Assembly (NCBI GenBank): GCA_900556625.1
Contig: USPQ01000019.1
Coordinates: 1-41,265, forward strand
From: an uncultured Bacteroides sp.
Lineage (GTDB): Bacteria > Bacteroidota > Bacteroidia > Bacteroidales > Bacteroidaceae
Direction: 5' to 3'
DNA length: 41,265 bases
A model generated the notes under the pieces. That model searched no databases. It saw only the letters and a program-made list of their open reading frames with translations, and had not been told where the DNA came from. The position numbers and the translations under genes are program-made. Positions within the stretch are counted from its first letter, which is position 1. The number at the start of each line of letters is the position of its first letter. Shown in pieces: positions 17,467 through 25,236 of the stretch.

Positions 17467-18653
17467 TAGAATACAGGCATTTGCCAGATGAACCCTACTG
17501 AAACCCGGTTGGTACTGTAATTCTCCTGTCCCAGCACCTTGGCACGGGAAGTGAAATCGTAGGACCGTCCTACATACGTGACGAAGAAATGCAGGTTGGT
17601 TTCCATTGGATAAAACTCGATACCGGCAAGGTATCCCCATGAAGTGCTGTAATTCCCCTTCTCTATTCCTTCGGACGCCTTTGTAACCGAAGCCGTTTCA
17701 TACATACCTTTCACGAAAGCGTTCCATTTCGGCAGGAATCGGTAATTACATTTGGCAACTACGGACAGATAACCCGCATCGAATGCATTATGTCCGCCCG
17801 GACGACCGACAATGTTCGTGATAATGCCTTTCCGGTCAATATCTTCCTTTGAATACATGAAGTCGACGAACGCGTTCCATTTGCCGAGATTCAGCTCGTT
17901 TCCCACTGCATAATAGTACATATTATGACTTTTGGCTTCGTTCATGACGGAAGCCGACCAACGGGTTTTGAATACATTATTGAAATTACCGTTCCAGTTC
18001 AGCGTGTAAACCAGCGGCATTTTGCCCGACTTCAAATCGGGGATATTCCCTTCGGCGTCTTCCGTGATTCCGTACGTACTGTCGAAAGAACTGTTGCGGC
18101 TGTTCAATATCTGTAAGTTCAGCTGCTGATCGGGCGTGATATTATAACCGACATTCAATCCCGTCATAAAATTACTCATATAATCAATCATGTCGCAGTA
18201 TTGGTAGACATCAATCGGGTTCAGGTCGAACTCGAAACCACCGTATGCGGCACATTGTTTTCCGGCAAAAAGACTGAATTGGTCGTTTAACTGAATTCCG
18301 ATACCGGCGTAGTCGATAGAAGTCGGCAGATTGTCAATCATGCCGTTGGCATCATTCGAGCGGTTGAGGCGCTGGCGGTAACGGTATGACAGCCAGTTGT
18401 TGATATTCCCTTTCGCTTCGATGCGGAGCTGGTGCATATTAAAATCACCTTCCTGAAATCCATCCCGGAAGTGGGCGTCAAAACTACCTTGCATATTCAG
18501 GTATAAATTGAACTTATCCGTCTTTTTCTTTACGTTCGTCAGTTCTTCGAACAGGGGAGTATCGGGGGAGAACTTGTCCTTCTTTTCCGCATTTTGCGCA
18601 TACACTCCTCCTATGCTACCCGCAAGAAGCAGCATAAAAATCAAATTTTTCAT
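17466..18653 (-). CDS. Outer-membrane porin (Porin_O_P-like)
   Basis: 395 residues with signal peptide (about 1-19, cleavage at VYA-Q). The mature protein alternates strands rich in aromatic residues and ends in a C-terminal aromatic (VGFIWQMPVF), typical of outer-membrane barrels. Internal marks such as FNLYLNMQGSFDAHFRDGFQ and LSYRYRQRLNRSND resemble the phosphate-selective-porin-like family of Bacteroidetes. Its neighbours are an exported asparaginase (15 bp upstream) and the DcuB transporter, so it may pass asparagine, aspartate or small peptides rather than phosphate; this is inference. It is the last gene of a three-gene minus-strand operon. Confidence 0.75.
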   Translation of the reverse strand: MKNLIFMLLLAGSIGGVYAQNAEKKDKFSPDTPLFEELTNVKKKTDKFNLYLNMQGSFDAHFRDGFQEGDFNMHQLRIEAKGNINNWLSYRYRQRLNRSNDANGMIDNLPTSIDYAGIGIQLNDQFSLFAGKQCAAYGGFEFDLNPIDVYQYCDMIDYMSNFMTGLNVGYNITPDQQLNLQILNSRNSSFDSTYGITEDAEGNIPDLKSGKMPLVYTLNWNGNFNNVFKTRWSASVMNEAKSHNMYYYAVGNELNLGKWNAFVDFMYSKEDIDRKGIITNIVGRPGGHNAFDAGYLSVVAKCNYRFLPKWNAFVKGMYETASVTKASEGIEKGNYSTSWGYLAGIEFYPMETNLHFFVTYVGRSYDFTSRAKVLGQENYSTNRVSVGFIWQMPVF

Positions 18654-18668
18654 AAGTCAGTCCGGTTT

Positions 18669-19727
18669 TTAGTATTCGTTAAAGTACTGTTGAATTAGCT
18701 TCCAGTCCGTGGTCTTGGTAAGAGCGAGCATCAACAATACGCGCGACTTTTGCGGATTCAATTCCTGTGAAGCGACAAACTGATACTTGGCATCATCCAC
18801 TTCCGCGTCAAGCGTGGTAGGACCTGTCGGGACACGGGAAGAACGAACCACCAGGATACCTTTTCTACGTGCGTCGGTCAGTACCGGGAAGATATTCTTG
18901 TGGATATTTCCGTTTCCTACTCCGGCATGGATGATTCCTTTGTATCCGTGTGTCAGTAGCGGAGTCACCATATCTGCCTCGATGTTGGAGTAGCTGTATA
19001 CGATACCGACTTTAGGCAATGAAGTGAGGTGAGTCACATCAAATACGGATTGAGTGGTATGTTTCTTCAATGTCACCTGGTTATAGAAAACCTGTCCGTT
19101 CAGCACATAACCCAGTGCGCCGGAGTTGGGGGCCTGGAAAGTCTGTACGTCGACGGTATTCATTTTCACGGTACTTTCCGCTCCGAGGATCAGGCCGTTC
19201 ATGGCAACCAGCACACCTTTATCTTTAGATTCCTTGGCGGCGGCAGTGACTACGGCATTGTAAAGATTCAACGGGCCGTCGGCACTTAGCGCGGTAGACG
19301 GACGCATGGCACCTACCAGCACGACAGGTTTGTCACTCTTGACAGTCAGGTTCAGGAAGTAAGCAGTTTCTTCCATGGTGTCCGTTCCGTGAGTGATAAC
19401 GATTCCGTCGATATCCGGACGTTTCAGCAACTCGTTGATTTTCTTGGCAAGTGTCAGCCAGACTTCGTCGTTCATGTCCTGCGAACCGATTCTCACAATC
19501 TGCTCGCCTGTCACGTTGGCGATGTCCTTTATTTCGGGCACTGCATCAAGCAATGCGCCGATAGCAACCTGTCCTGCTGTGTAGCTGGTTCCGGTGGCGG
19601 AGCTTCCTGTACCCGCAATAGTTCCTCCGGTGGCAAGGATATGAATATTCGGTTTTGCGGCAAAAGCCATTGCAACGGTACATAGTAGTGCGACTACTAC
19701 CAGACCAAATCTCTTGAATTGTTTCAT
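18669..19727 (-). CDS. ansB: L-asparaginase, type II, exported
   Basis: 352 residues with a signal peptide (about 1-23, VVVALLCTVAMAFAA), so periplasmic. It hydrolyses asparagine to aspartate and ammonia. Both catalytic triads are visible: ILATGGTIAG with the nucleophile Thr36, and VITHGTDTMEETAYFL with Thr115-Asp116. The family block VLVGAMRPSTALSADGPLNL is intact. Length fits the E. coli AnsB type. It lies 32 bp after dcuB and 15 bp before the porin on the same strand, giving a pathway order: Asn to Asp outside, then Asp uptake by DcuB. Confidence 0.95.
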   Translation of the reverse strand: MKQFKRFGLVVVALLCTVAMAFAAKPNIHILATGGTIAGTGSSATGTSYTAGQVAIGALLDAVPEIKDIANVTGEQIVRIGSQDMNDEVWLTLAKKINELLKRPDIDGIVITHGTDTMEETAYFLNLTVKSDKPVVLVGAMRPSTALSADGPLNLYNAVVTAAAKESKDKGVLVAMNGLILGAESTVKMNTVDVQTFQAPNSGALGYVLNGQVFYNQVTLKKHTTQSVFDVTHLTSLPKVGIVYSYSNIEADMVTPLLTHGYKGIIHAGVGNGNIHKNIFPVLTDARRKGILVVRSSRVPTGPTTLDAEVDDAKYQFVASQELNPQKSRVLLMLALTKTTDWKLIQQYFNEY

Positions 19728-19759
19728 AACTGAATGATGTTTAGGTTAATAATATATAG

Positions 19760-21070
19760 TTAGAATATTTGTATAAAGAGCAATCCCAAAGCAATCGCCA
19801 CGACCGTAGACACCAGTCCGGGCATCATGAACGAATGATTCAACACATATTTACCGATTTTTGTTGTCCCCGTCCGGTCGAAATTTATGGCGGCCACTAC
19901 GGTAGGGTAGTTCGGAATAAAGAAATATCCGTTTACTGCCGGGAACAGGGCAATCAGCATATAAGGCGAAATGCCCAACGCAATCCCAAGCGGCACCAAT
20001 GCCCGCACGGTGGCTGCCTGGCTATATAGCAGGATGGACATCACGAACAGGGCGATACCGAACAACCACGGCATCTGACGGACAATTCCCTCAATAGAGA
20101 AAGTAAGCTGTGCCATATTCCCCTGAAGAAAAGTATCTCCCATCCAGGCGATACCGAAGATGGCGATGACAGCTTGCATCCCGGCCGGGAATACAGAACC
20201 CTGCGTTGCCTTGATACCGTCCGTCCGGGTCACTATCAGGATAATGGCGGCAGCCGATAACATGACAATTTCGATGATAGAGGACATTCCCAATGTAATT
20301 ATCTCTCCATCGATAAGGAAGCTGGGACGCATCCCTTCGAAAGAACCGAAAAGGACGATGAAGGCAGTCGCCAATATAAAAATGATAACGGAAAGCATGG
20401 CGGAACGTTTGTTCTTTACGTCTTGAATCTCCACCTTCTTGCTATTGAAGAGACCTTCTTTCAGGCGTTTCTGATATTCGGGGTCTTCCACCAGTTCTTT
20501 GCCGACTTTCATGGAGAATAATGCGCCTACCAACACGCCTACTATTGTAGCGGGAATTGTGATTTTAAGGATGTCGAACAGAGTGATGTCAAAACCGGCC
20601 AATAGTCCGAGTAACGCAACGGTAGCGGCGGAAATAGGACTTGCCGTAATAGCCTGCTGGGAAGCGATCACCGCAATGCCGAGCGGACGTTCCGGACGAA
20701 TCTTGGTTTCGGTGGCGACTTCTGCAATGACCGGCAGTACGGAATAGGCCACGTGCCCCGTTCCTGCAACGAACGTGAAAAGGTAAGTCACCAACGGGCT
20801 CAACAGTGTGACGTGTGACGGGTTTTTACGGAGCAAATGTTCTGCCAGTTTCACCATATAATCCAGTCCTCCGGCGGCTTGCATACAGGAAGCTGCCGAG
20901 ATAACGGCGGCAATCATCAACATGACGTCGATAGGAGGGGCGGTAGGCTGTAAACCAAAAACGAACGTGAGTATCGCCAATCCGACGCCTCCCATAACAC
21001 CGAGCCCGATACCTCCCAGGCGTGCGCCAATAATAATGGCTGTCAGAACAAATGCTAATTGTAATATCAT
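19760..21070 (-). CDS. dcuB: Anaerobic C4-dicarboxylate transporter, Dcu family
   Basis: 436 residues, very hydrophobic, about 10-12 membrane helices. The N-terminus LAFVLTAIIIGARLGGIGLG and the motif GTGHVAYSVLPVIAEVATE followed by KIRPERPLG are characteristic of DcuA/DcuB, as is NGYFFIPNYPTVVAAINFDR near the C-terminus. The family exchanges aspartate, fumarate or malate for succinate during anaerobic fumarate respiration. First gene of a minus-strand operon with asparaginase and porin, divergent from aspartate ammonia-lyase, so aspartate import and succinate export is the likely cycle. DcuA and DcuB cannot be separated with certainty by eye. Confidence 0.92.
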   Translation of the reverse strand: MILQLAFVLTAIIIGARLGGIGLGVMGGVGLAILTFVFGLQPTAPPIDVMLMIAAVISAASCMQAAGGLDYMVKLAEHLLRKNPSHVTLLSPLVTYLFTFVAGTGHVAYSVLPVIAEVATETKIRPERPLGIAVIASQQAITASPISAATVALLGLLAGFDITLFDILKITIPATIVGVLVGALFSMKVGKELVEDPEYQKRLKEGLFNSKKVEIQDVKNKRSAMLSVIIFILATAFIVLFGSFEGMRPSFLIDGEIITLGMSSIIEIVMLSAAAIILIVTRTDGIKATQGSVFPAGMQAVIAIFGIAWMGDTFLQGNMAQLTFSIEGIVRQMPWLFGIALFVMSILLYSQAATVRALVPLGIALGISPYMLIALFPAVNGYFFIPNYPTVVAAINFDRTGTTKIGKYVLNHSFMMPGLVSTVVAIALGLLFIQIF

Positions 21071-21093
21071 AGGTTGTTGTTTTAAGTTCGAAA

Positions 21094-21101
21094 CAAAGAT
21101 A
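21094..21101 (-). promoter_or_regulatory. -7 promoter box of dcuB
   Basis: Reads TATCTTTG on the minus strand, 23 bp before the ATG at 21070. No good -33 match, which is compatible with an activated promoter. Confidence 0.5.
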
Positions 21102-21150
21102 AGTGATTTCTCTCTTTGTATTTTCTTTTTCTTGTATTAACAACAAAAAA

Positions 21151-21232
21151 GTTATTGAATAGTTTTTGCATATTTATTAAAACAATAACCTTTCTCGTTG
21201 GTTATATAAGTACTAACCAAAATGTTATTGTT
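21151..21232. promoter_or_regulatory. Operator-like inverted repeats in the dcuB-aspA divergent region
   Basis: AACAATAAC (21181-21189) is the complement of GTTATTGTT (21224-21232). Inside lies a second dyad, TTGGTTA (21198-21204) and TAACCAA (21214-21220). A third GTTATTG occurs at 21151-21157. The site starts about 15 bp before the aspA ATG and lies about 80-160 bp from dcuB, well placed to control both. Confidence 0.5.
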
Positions 21233-21246
21233 ATAAAACAACCGAT

Positions 21247-22680
21247 ATGGAACAGAATTTATCAAAAAAAACTCGTACAGAAAGCGACTTGATAGGTAGT
21301 CGTGAAGTGCCGGAAAGTGCACTGTACGGAGTGCAGACACTCCGTGGTATTGAAAACTTTCGCATCAGTAAGTTTCACTTGAATGAATATCCTCTGTTTA
21401 TTCAGGCATTGGCTATTACAAAAATGGGAGCTGCCGTTGCCAATCGCGAACTGGACTTGTTGACGGAAGAACAGGCGGACGCTATCTTGAAGGCCTGTAA
21501 AGAAATACTGGAAGGGAAACATCACGACCAGTTCCCGGTAGACATGATTCAGGGAGGCGCGGGTACTACTACGAATATGAACGCCAACGAAGTGATTGCC
21601 AACCGTGCGTTGGAATTAATGGGACATCAGCGAGGGGAGTATCAATACTGTTCGCCCAACGATCATGTGAACCGTTCGCAGTCTACCAATGACGCTTATC
21701 CTACCGCCATTCACATCGGACTGTACTACACCCACCTCAAACTGGTAAAACATTTTGAGGTACTGATTGAATCTTTCCGCAAGAAAGCAACAGAATTTGC
21801 CCATGTCATCAAAATGGGGCGTACCCAACTGGAAGACGCTGTACCGATGACACTCGGACAGACTTTCAACGGCTTTGCAAGCATTCTCCGGCATGAAGTG
21901 AAGAACCTCGATTTTGCCGCACAGGATTTTCTGACAGTCAATATGGGTGCTACGGCTATTGGAACCGGAATCACCGCCGAACCGGAATATGCCGAAAAGT
22001 GTATCGCCGCTTTGCGTAAGATAACGGGACTGGATATAAAACTGGCGGATGATCTGGTGGGGGCCACCTCGGATACTTCCTGCATGGTAGGCTATTCGGC
22101 TGCAATGAGGCGTGTGGCTGTCAAGATGAATAAGATATGTAATGACTTGCGTTTGCTGGCTTCCGGCCCGCGTTGCGGATTGGGAGAAATCAATCTGCCC
22201 GCCATGCAGCCCGGCTCTTCCATTATGCCGGGAAAGGTGAATCCTGTCATTCCCGAAGTGATGAATCAGGTAGCCTACAAAGTGATAGGAAACGACCTTT
22301 GTGTGGCAATGAGCGGTGAAGCCGCCCAAATGGAACTGAACGCAATGGAGCCCGTAATGGCGCAGTGCTGTTTCGAGTCTGCCGATTTATTGATGAATGG
22401 GTTCGATACTTTGCGTACTTTATGTATCGACGGTATCACGGCAAATGAGGATAAATGCCGTAGAGATGTACACAACAGTATCGGAGTAGTGACCGCACTG
22501 AATCCGGTAATCGGCTACAAGCATTCTACAAAAATAGCCAAAGAAGCGTTGGAAACAGGAAAGGGAGTTTATGAACTTGTCCTTGAACATGACATCCTTT
22601 CCAAAGAAGACCTGGACACTATCCTCGAACCGGAAAATATGATAAAACCGGTGAAACTGGATATTCATCCGAACCATTGA
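21247..22680 (+). CDS. aspA: Aspartate ammonia-lyase
   Basis: 477 residues, the same size as E. coli AspA. It converts aspartate to fumarate and ammonia in the cytoplasm. Marks of the fumarase/aspartase superfamily: GGAGTTTNMNANEVIANRAL, SPNDHVNRSQSTNDAYPTAI, and the lyase signature GSSIMPGKVNPVIPEVMNQ starting at residue 323. MGRTQLEDAVPMTLGQTFNG favours aspartase over fumarase, which has the HTQDA form. Divergent from dcuB-asparaginase-porin, with a shared regulatory region. Fumarate so made can serve as electron acceptor and leave as succinate via DcuB. Confidence 0.95.
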   Translation: MEQNLSKKTRTESDLIGSREVPESALYGVQTLRGIENFRISKFHLNEYPLFIQALAITKMGAAVANRELDLLTEEQADAILKACKEILEGKHHDQFPVDMIQGGAGTTTNMNANEVIANRALELMGHQRGEYQYCSPNDHVNRSQSTNDAYPTAIHIGLYYTHLKLVKHFEVLIESFRKKATEFAHVIKMGRTQLEDAVPMTLGQTFNGFASILRHEVKNLDFAAQDFLTVNMGATAIGTGITAEPEYAEKCIAALRKITGLDIKLADDLVGATSDTSCMVGYSAAMRRVAVKMNKICNDLRLLASGPRCGLGEINLPAMQPGSSIMPGKVNPVIPEVMNQVAYKVIGNDLCVAMSGEAAQMELNAMEPVMAQCCFESADLLMNGFDTLRTLCIDGITANEDKCRRDVHNSIGVVTALNPVIGYKHSTKIAKEALETGKGVYELVLEHDILSKEDLDTILEPENMIKPVKLDIHPNH

Positions 22681-22716
22681 TTGATGTGATAGTAAGTGGA
22701 ATTTGATTCAATAGGT

Positions 22717-22754
22717 AAGTCGCCGGGCAGATGTCATATCTGTGCCGGCGACTT
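22717..22754 (+). terminator. Hairpin after aspA
   Basis: AAGTCGCCGG (22717-22726) pairs perfectly with CCGGCGACTT (22745-22754), with CAGAT/ATCTG pairing inside. The tail is only moderately T-rich. Confidence 0.6.
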
Positions 22755-22815
22755 TCATTATTTCTTACTTTTTCCCCTCTCGGGAATAATTGCTAACTTA
22801 TCCGGCAAAATGGTT

Positions 22816-22847
22816 ATTGCTTATCCCTCCGGAAGTAACGACCTTTG
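22816..22847 (+). promoter_or_regulatory. Possible promoter of the rclA-like gene
   Basis: GACCTTTG at 22840-22847 is one base off TAnnTTTG, with TTGC at 22816-22819 20 bp upstream, 61 bp before the ATG at 22909. Weak match. Confidence 0.35.
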
Positions 22848-22908
22848 CATTATCATTTAAAGATGAACCTGGCAAGGTCTAATCAGAACCAATTAAAAGT
22901 ATATAGAT

Positions 22909-24279
22909 ATGAATGCATTTGATGTTATTATTATCGGTTTCGGTAAGGGCGGAAAGACCCTTGCGGCAGAGTTTGCAAAGCGTGGGCAGAAGGTTGCCAT
23001 TATTGAACGTTCGGACAAGATGTACGGGGGAACGTGTATTAATATAGGGTGTATTCCCACAAAGACATTGGTGCATCAGGCAAAAATGGCTTCGGCTCTG
23101 AAGGACGCCACATTTGAAGAAAGAAGTGAGTTCTACCGGAATGCTGTCTCTGTGAAGGAGTCCGTGACAAGTGCATTGCGAAACAAGAATTACCATAATC
23201 TGGCGGATAACCCCAATGTGACCGTCTATACAGGCATAGGTTCTTTTGTTTCCGCCGATGTGGTTGCTGTCCGCATGGCTACGGAAGAAATACGGTTGAC
23301 ATCAAAGCAGATCATTATCAATACGGGAGCGGAAACGGTGATTCCTCCTATTGAGGGAGTTGCGGGTAATCCGTTTGTCTATACCAGCACCTCGATTATG
23401 GAACTGGCCGACCTTCCCCGTCGTCTGGTCATTATCGGCGGCGGTTATATCGGTTTGGAGTTTGCGTCTATGTATGCTTCGTTCGGTTCGCAGGTGACGG
23501 TGCTCGAAAGTTATCCGGAACTGATAGCCCGTGAGGACCGCGATATTGCTGCAAGCGTAAAAGAGACATTGGAGAAGAAAGGTATTGTTTTCCGGATGAA
23601 CGCCAAGGTGCAGTCGGTGAATCGTGTTGAAGATAAAGCAATCGTCACTTTCGCCGATTCGCAGACTAACGAGGTGTTTGTGCTTGAAGCCGACGCGGTG
23701 TTGCTGGCCACCGGACGGCGGCCTAACACGAAAGACTTGAATCTGGAAGTGGCCGGAGTAGAGGTGGATGTGCGTGGAGCTATCATTGTCGATGAATACC
23801 TGAAAACGACTAATCCGAATATACGCGCCGTAGGCGATGTGAAAGGCGGATTGCAATTTACTTATATCTCATTGGATGATTACCGGATTGTCCGTGAAGA
23901 CTTATTCGGCGATAAAGAACGGCGGACGGGCGACCGTAATCCGGTCAGTTACTCTGTCTTTATCGACCCGCCATTGTCCCGTATCGGTCTGAATGAAGAG
24001 GAAGCCCGCTGGCAGAATCGGGATATTATTGTGAAGAAGTTACCCGTTATGGCAATACCGAGAGCCAAGACATTGGGAGAAACGGACGGCCTGTTGAAAG
24101 CTATCATTGATAAGAATACGGGAAAAATATTAGGCTGTGTATTGTTTGCCCCCGATTCCGGTGAGGTAATCAACACGGTTGCTGTCGCCATGAAGACAGG
24201 GCAGGATTATACTTTCCTGCGTGATTTCATATTTACTCACCCCAGTATGAGTGAAGCATTAAATGATTTGTTCTCATAA
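22909..24279 (+). CDS. rclA: RclA-like flavin disulfide reductase
   Basis: 456 residues. FAD-binding N-terminus DVIIIGFGKGGKTLAAEFAK, redox pair C43-INIG-C48 in GGTCINIGCIPTKTLVHQAK, NAD(P)H-binding RLVIIGGGYIGLEFASMYAS, FAD block AVGDVKGGLQFTYISLDDYR, and C-terminal dimer-interface His444/Glu449 in FTHPSMSEALNDLFS. The GFGKGGKTLA, KTLVHQA and GLQFTYISLDDYRIVR stretches match E. coli RclA closely and distinguish it from lipoamide dehydrogenase or mercuric reductase. RclA protects E. coli against reactive chlorine species and is reported to reduce hypothiocyanous acid and Cu(II). A similar role against mucosal oxidants is inferred here. Single gene; no RclR-type regulator nearby. Confidence 0.88.
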   Translation: MNAFDVIIIGFGKGGKTLAAEFAKRGQKVAIIERSDKMYGGTCINIGCIPTKTLVHQAKMASALKDATFEERSEFYRNAVSVKESVTSALRNKNYHNLADNPNVTVYTGIGSFVSADVVAVRMATEEIRLTSKQIIINTGAETVIPPIEGVAGNPFVYTSTSIMELADLPRRLVIIGGGYIGLEFASMYASFGSQVTVLESYPELIAREDRDIAASVKETLEKKGIVFRMNAKVQSVNRVEDKAIVTFADSQTNEVFVLEADAVLLATGRRPNTKDLNLEVAGVEVDVRGAIIVDEYLKTTNPNIRAVGDVKGGLQFTYISLDDYRIVREDLFGDKERRTGDRNPVSYSVFIDPPLSRIGLNEEEARWQNRDIIVKKLPVMAIPRAKTLGETDGLLKAIIDKNTGKILGCVLFAPDSGEVINTVAVAMKTGQDYTFLRDFIFTHPSMSEALNDLFS

Positions 24280-24297
24280 TAGCAAGAGGCTATCTAA

Positions 24298-24467
24298 AAG
24301 TCGGTAGTAACTCCATTCTCCTCCTTCGGGAAGGAGGAGTCCCCGTAGGGGGAGGTGGTAGGTGAATGCGTAAGTCGGTTATTATCAGCATTGTGTGTCC
24401 ACCTACCACCCCGGCTTTCAGCCACCCCTCCTTCCCGAAAGGAGGGGAATGGAGATACTACCGACTT
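24298..24467. repeat. 170-bp inverted-repeat element (MITE/REP-like)
   Basis: The ends are AAGTCGGTAGTA and its complement, and the arms of about 66 bp pair imperfectly along their length (24298-24364 with 24400-24467). Each arm also self-folds: CTCCTCCTTC/GAAGGAGGAG on the left, and CCCCTCC with GGAGGGG on the right. CTAAA occurs at 24294-24298 and 24469-24473, a possible but weak target-site duplication. No coding capacity. Similar CTCCTTC-rich intergenic elements are common in Bacteroidetes (recollection). It lies 18 bp after the rclA-like stop and may serve as its terminator. Confidence 0.65.
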
Positions 24468-24550
24468 GCTAAATTACCACCAAATTTGCAGAAGTACGCC
24501 TCTCCTTCCTTATTAGCCAATATATAATCTAACCACTTGTTTCCTGCGGC

Positions 24551-24718
24551 GCAACTTTAGTTTCAAAGGCTGGAAACTCTAGTTCCAAAGGCAGGAAACC
24601 TTAGTTTCAAAGGTGAGAAACTTTAGTTTCTAACGCTTGAAACTAAAGTTTCAGAGCCTTGAAACCAATCGTTTCATGCCTTGAAGCACTTTGTTTCTCA
24701 CCGGGAAACAGAAATTGC
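24551..24718. repeat. 22-bp phased repeat array, GAAAC-N4/5-GTTTC
   Basis: Eight consecutive units start at exactly 22-bp intervals: 24551, 24573, 24595, 24617, 24639, 24661, 24683, 24705. Each begins GAAAC (GCAAC in unit 1, GAAGC in unit 7). Units 1-7 carry GTTTC (GTTCC in unit 2) after 4 or 5 bases, so each is a dyad; unit 5 is a perfect palindrome GAAACTAAAGTTTC. The 8 or 7 bases between dyads vary, mostly around AAAGGC. A 22-bp period is not a multiple of 3, which argues against coding, and is close to two helical turns. Function unknown. Confidence 0.8.
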
Positions 24719-24763
24719 CCCTAGTTACCGCTTTCGTTTACAGTAGATTTTATCCAAATTAGC

Positions 24764-24861
24764 AGGTGATAGGTGATAGATGAGGTGATAGGTTGCAAAC
24801 AACCTATCACCGTTCTGAAAGCATGATGAATAAAGGGATTCGCAAAGTAGGTGATAGGTTG
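24764..24861. repeat. GGTGATAGGTTG repeats with a perfect hairpin
   Basis: GGTGATA occurs twice in tandem at 24764-24777. The 12-mer GGTGATAGGTTG is at 24784-24795 and 24850-24861, and inverted at 24800-24811. The inverted copy makes a perfect 12-bp stem with a 4-nt CAAA loop (24784-24811). No T run follows, so a terminator is unlikely. Confidence 0.7.
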
Positions 24862-24935
24862 AAAGAGGATTTTCGTTTTTTTATATGGAAGAGAGTAGTC
24901 GGATAATACAGAACTTCCTGTATTTATTCCTGTAT

Positions 24936-24969
24936 TTCTGCTGCATTTCAAAAAAAAGATATATCTTTG
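24936..24969 (+). promoter_or_regulatory. Promoter of the candidate small RNA
   Basis: TATCTTTG at 24962-24969 is a full -7 consensus match. TTCTG at 24936-24940 is 21 bp upstream as a loose -33. No coding start lies within 400 bp downstream, so it would make a non-coding RNA or a very long leader. Confidence 0.5.
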
Positions 24970-24973
24970 TCAT

Positions 24974-25020
24974 ACGCTTTCTGCTCATCAGCGTGATGAA
25001 ATTGGCAGAAGGCGTTTTTA
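24974..25020 (+). ncRNA. Candidate short RNA ending in a hairpin terminator
   Basis: Starting at the expected transcription start, an 11-bp stem (24974-24984 with 25005-25015, one G-U) encloses a smaller TCATC/GATGA stem and is followed by five T. The product would be about 47 nt. Alternatively it is a start-proximal terminator that aborts a longer transcript toward the gene at 25402. No known RNA family recognised. Confidence 0.4.
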
Positions 25021-25040
25021 TTTCCTAATGGAGTAAAAGT

Positions 25041-25199
25041 GTATTATCTCTCACTTCTGAAATCTAGCAGTTTCTATTTAGGAGAGAGATGATACAACAG
25101 ATACTCCACGTGAATGGCTGTATATCAACATATCAGTTAGAGATGTGTTATATATAAATGCATGGCGTGGATGTCTGTTGTTATCATTATCTTCCTAAA
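25041..25199 (+). repeat. 123-nt fold-back with an alternative pairing partner
   Basis: TTTAGGA (25077-25083) pairs with TCCTAAA (25193-25199). Pairing continues inward through CAACAGA/TCTGTTG, TCCACG/CGTGGA, TATAT/ATATA and AACA/TGTT to a loop near 25135. A third segment, GTATTATCTCTC (25041-25052), can instead pair with GAGAGATGATAC (25084-25095) of the left arm, so the two structures exclude each other. This could be a regulatory leader, a structured RNA or a decayed element. Confidence 0.55.
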
Positions 25200-25236
25200 G
25201 GTTTGCTAGGCCGCAGAAGTGGATAATGGTGCAGCA

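Noticed and set aside
24551..24718. CRISPR array
   Set aside because: Repeats are contiguous 22-bp units without unique spacers, the units are diverged, and no cas gene is present.
24721..24951. 76-codon minus-strand open frame in the repeat region
   Set aside because: It runs through the GGTGATAGGTTG repeats and has no signal, motif or family resemblance.
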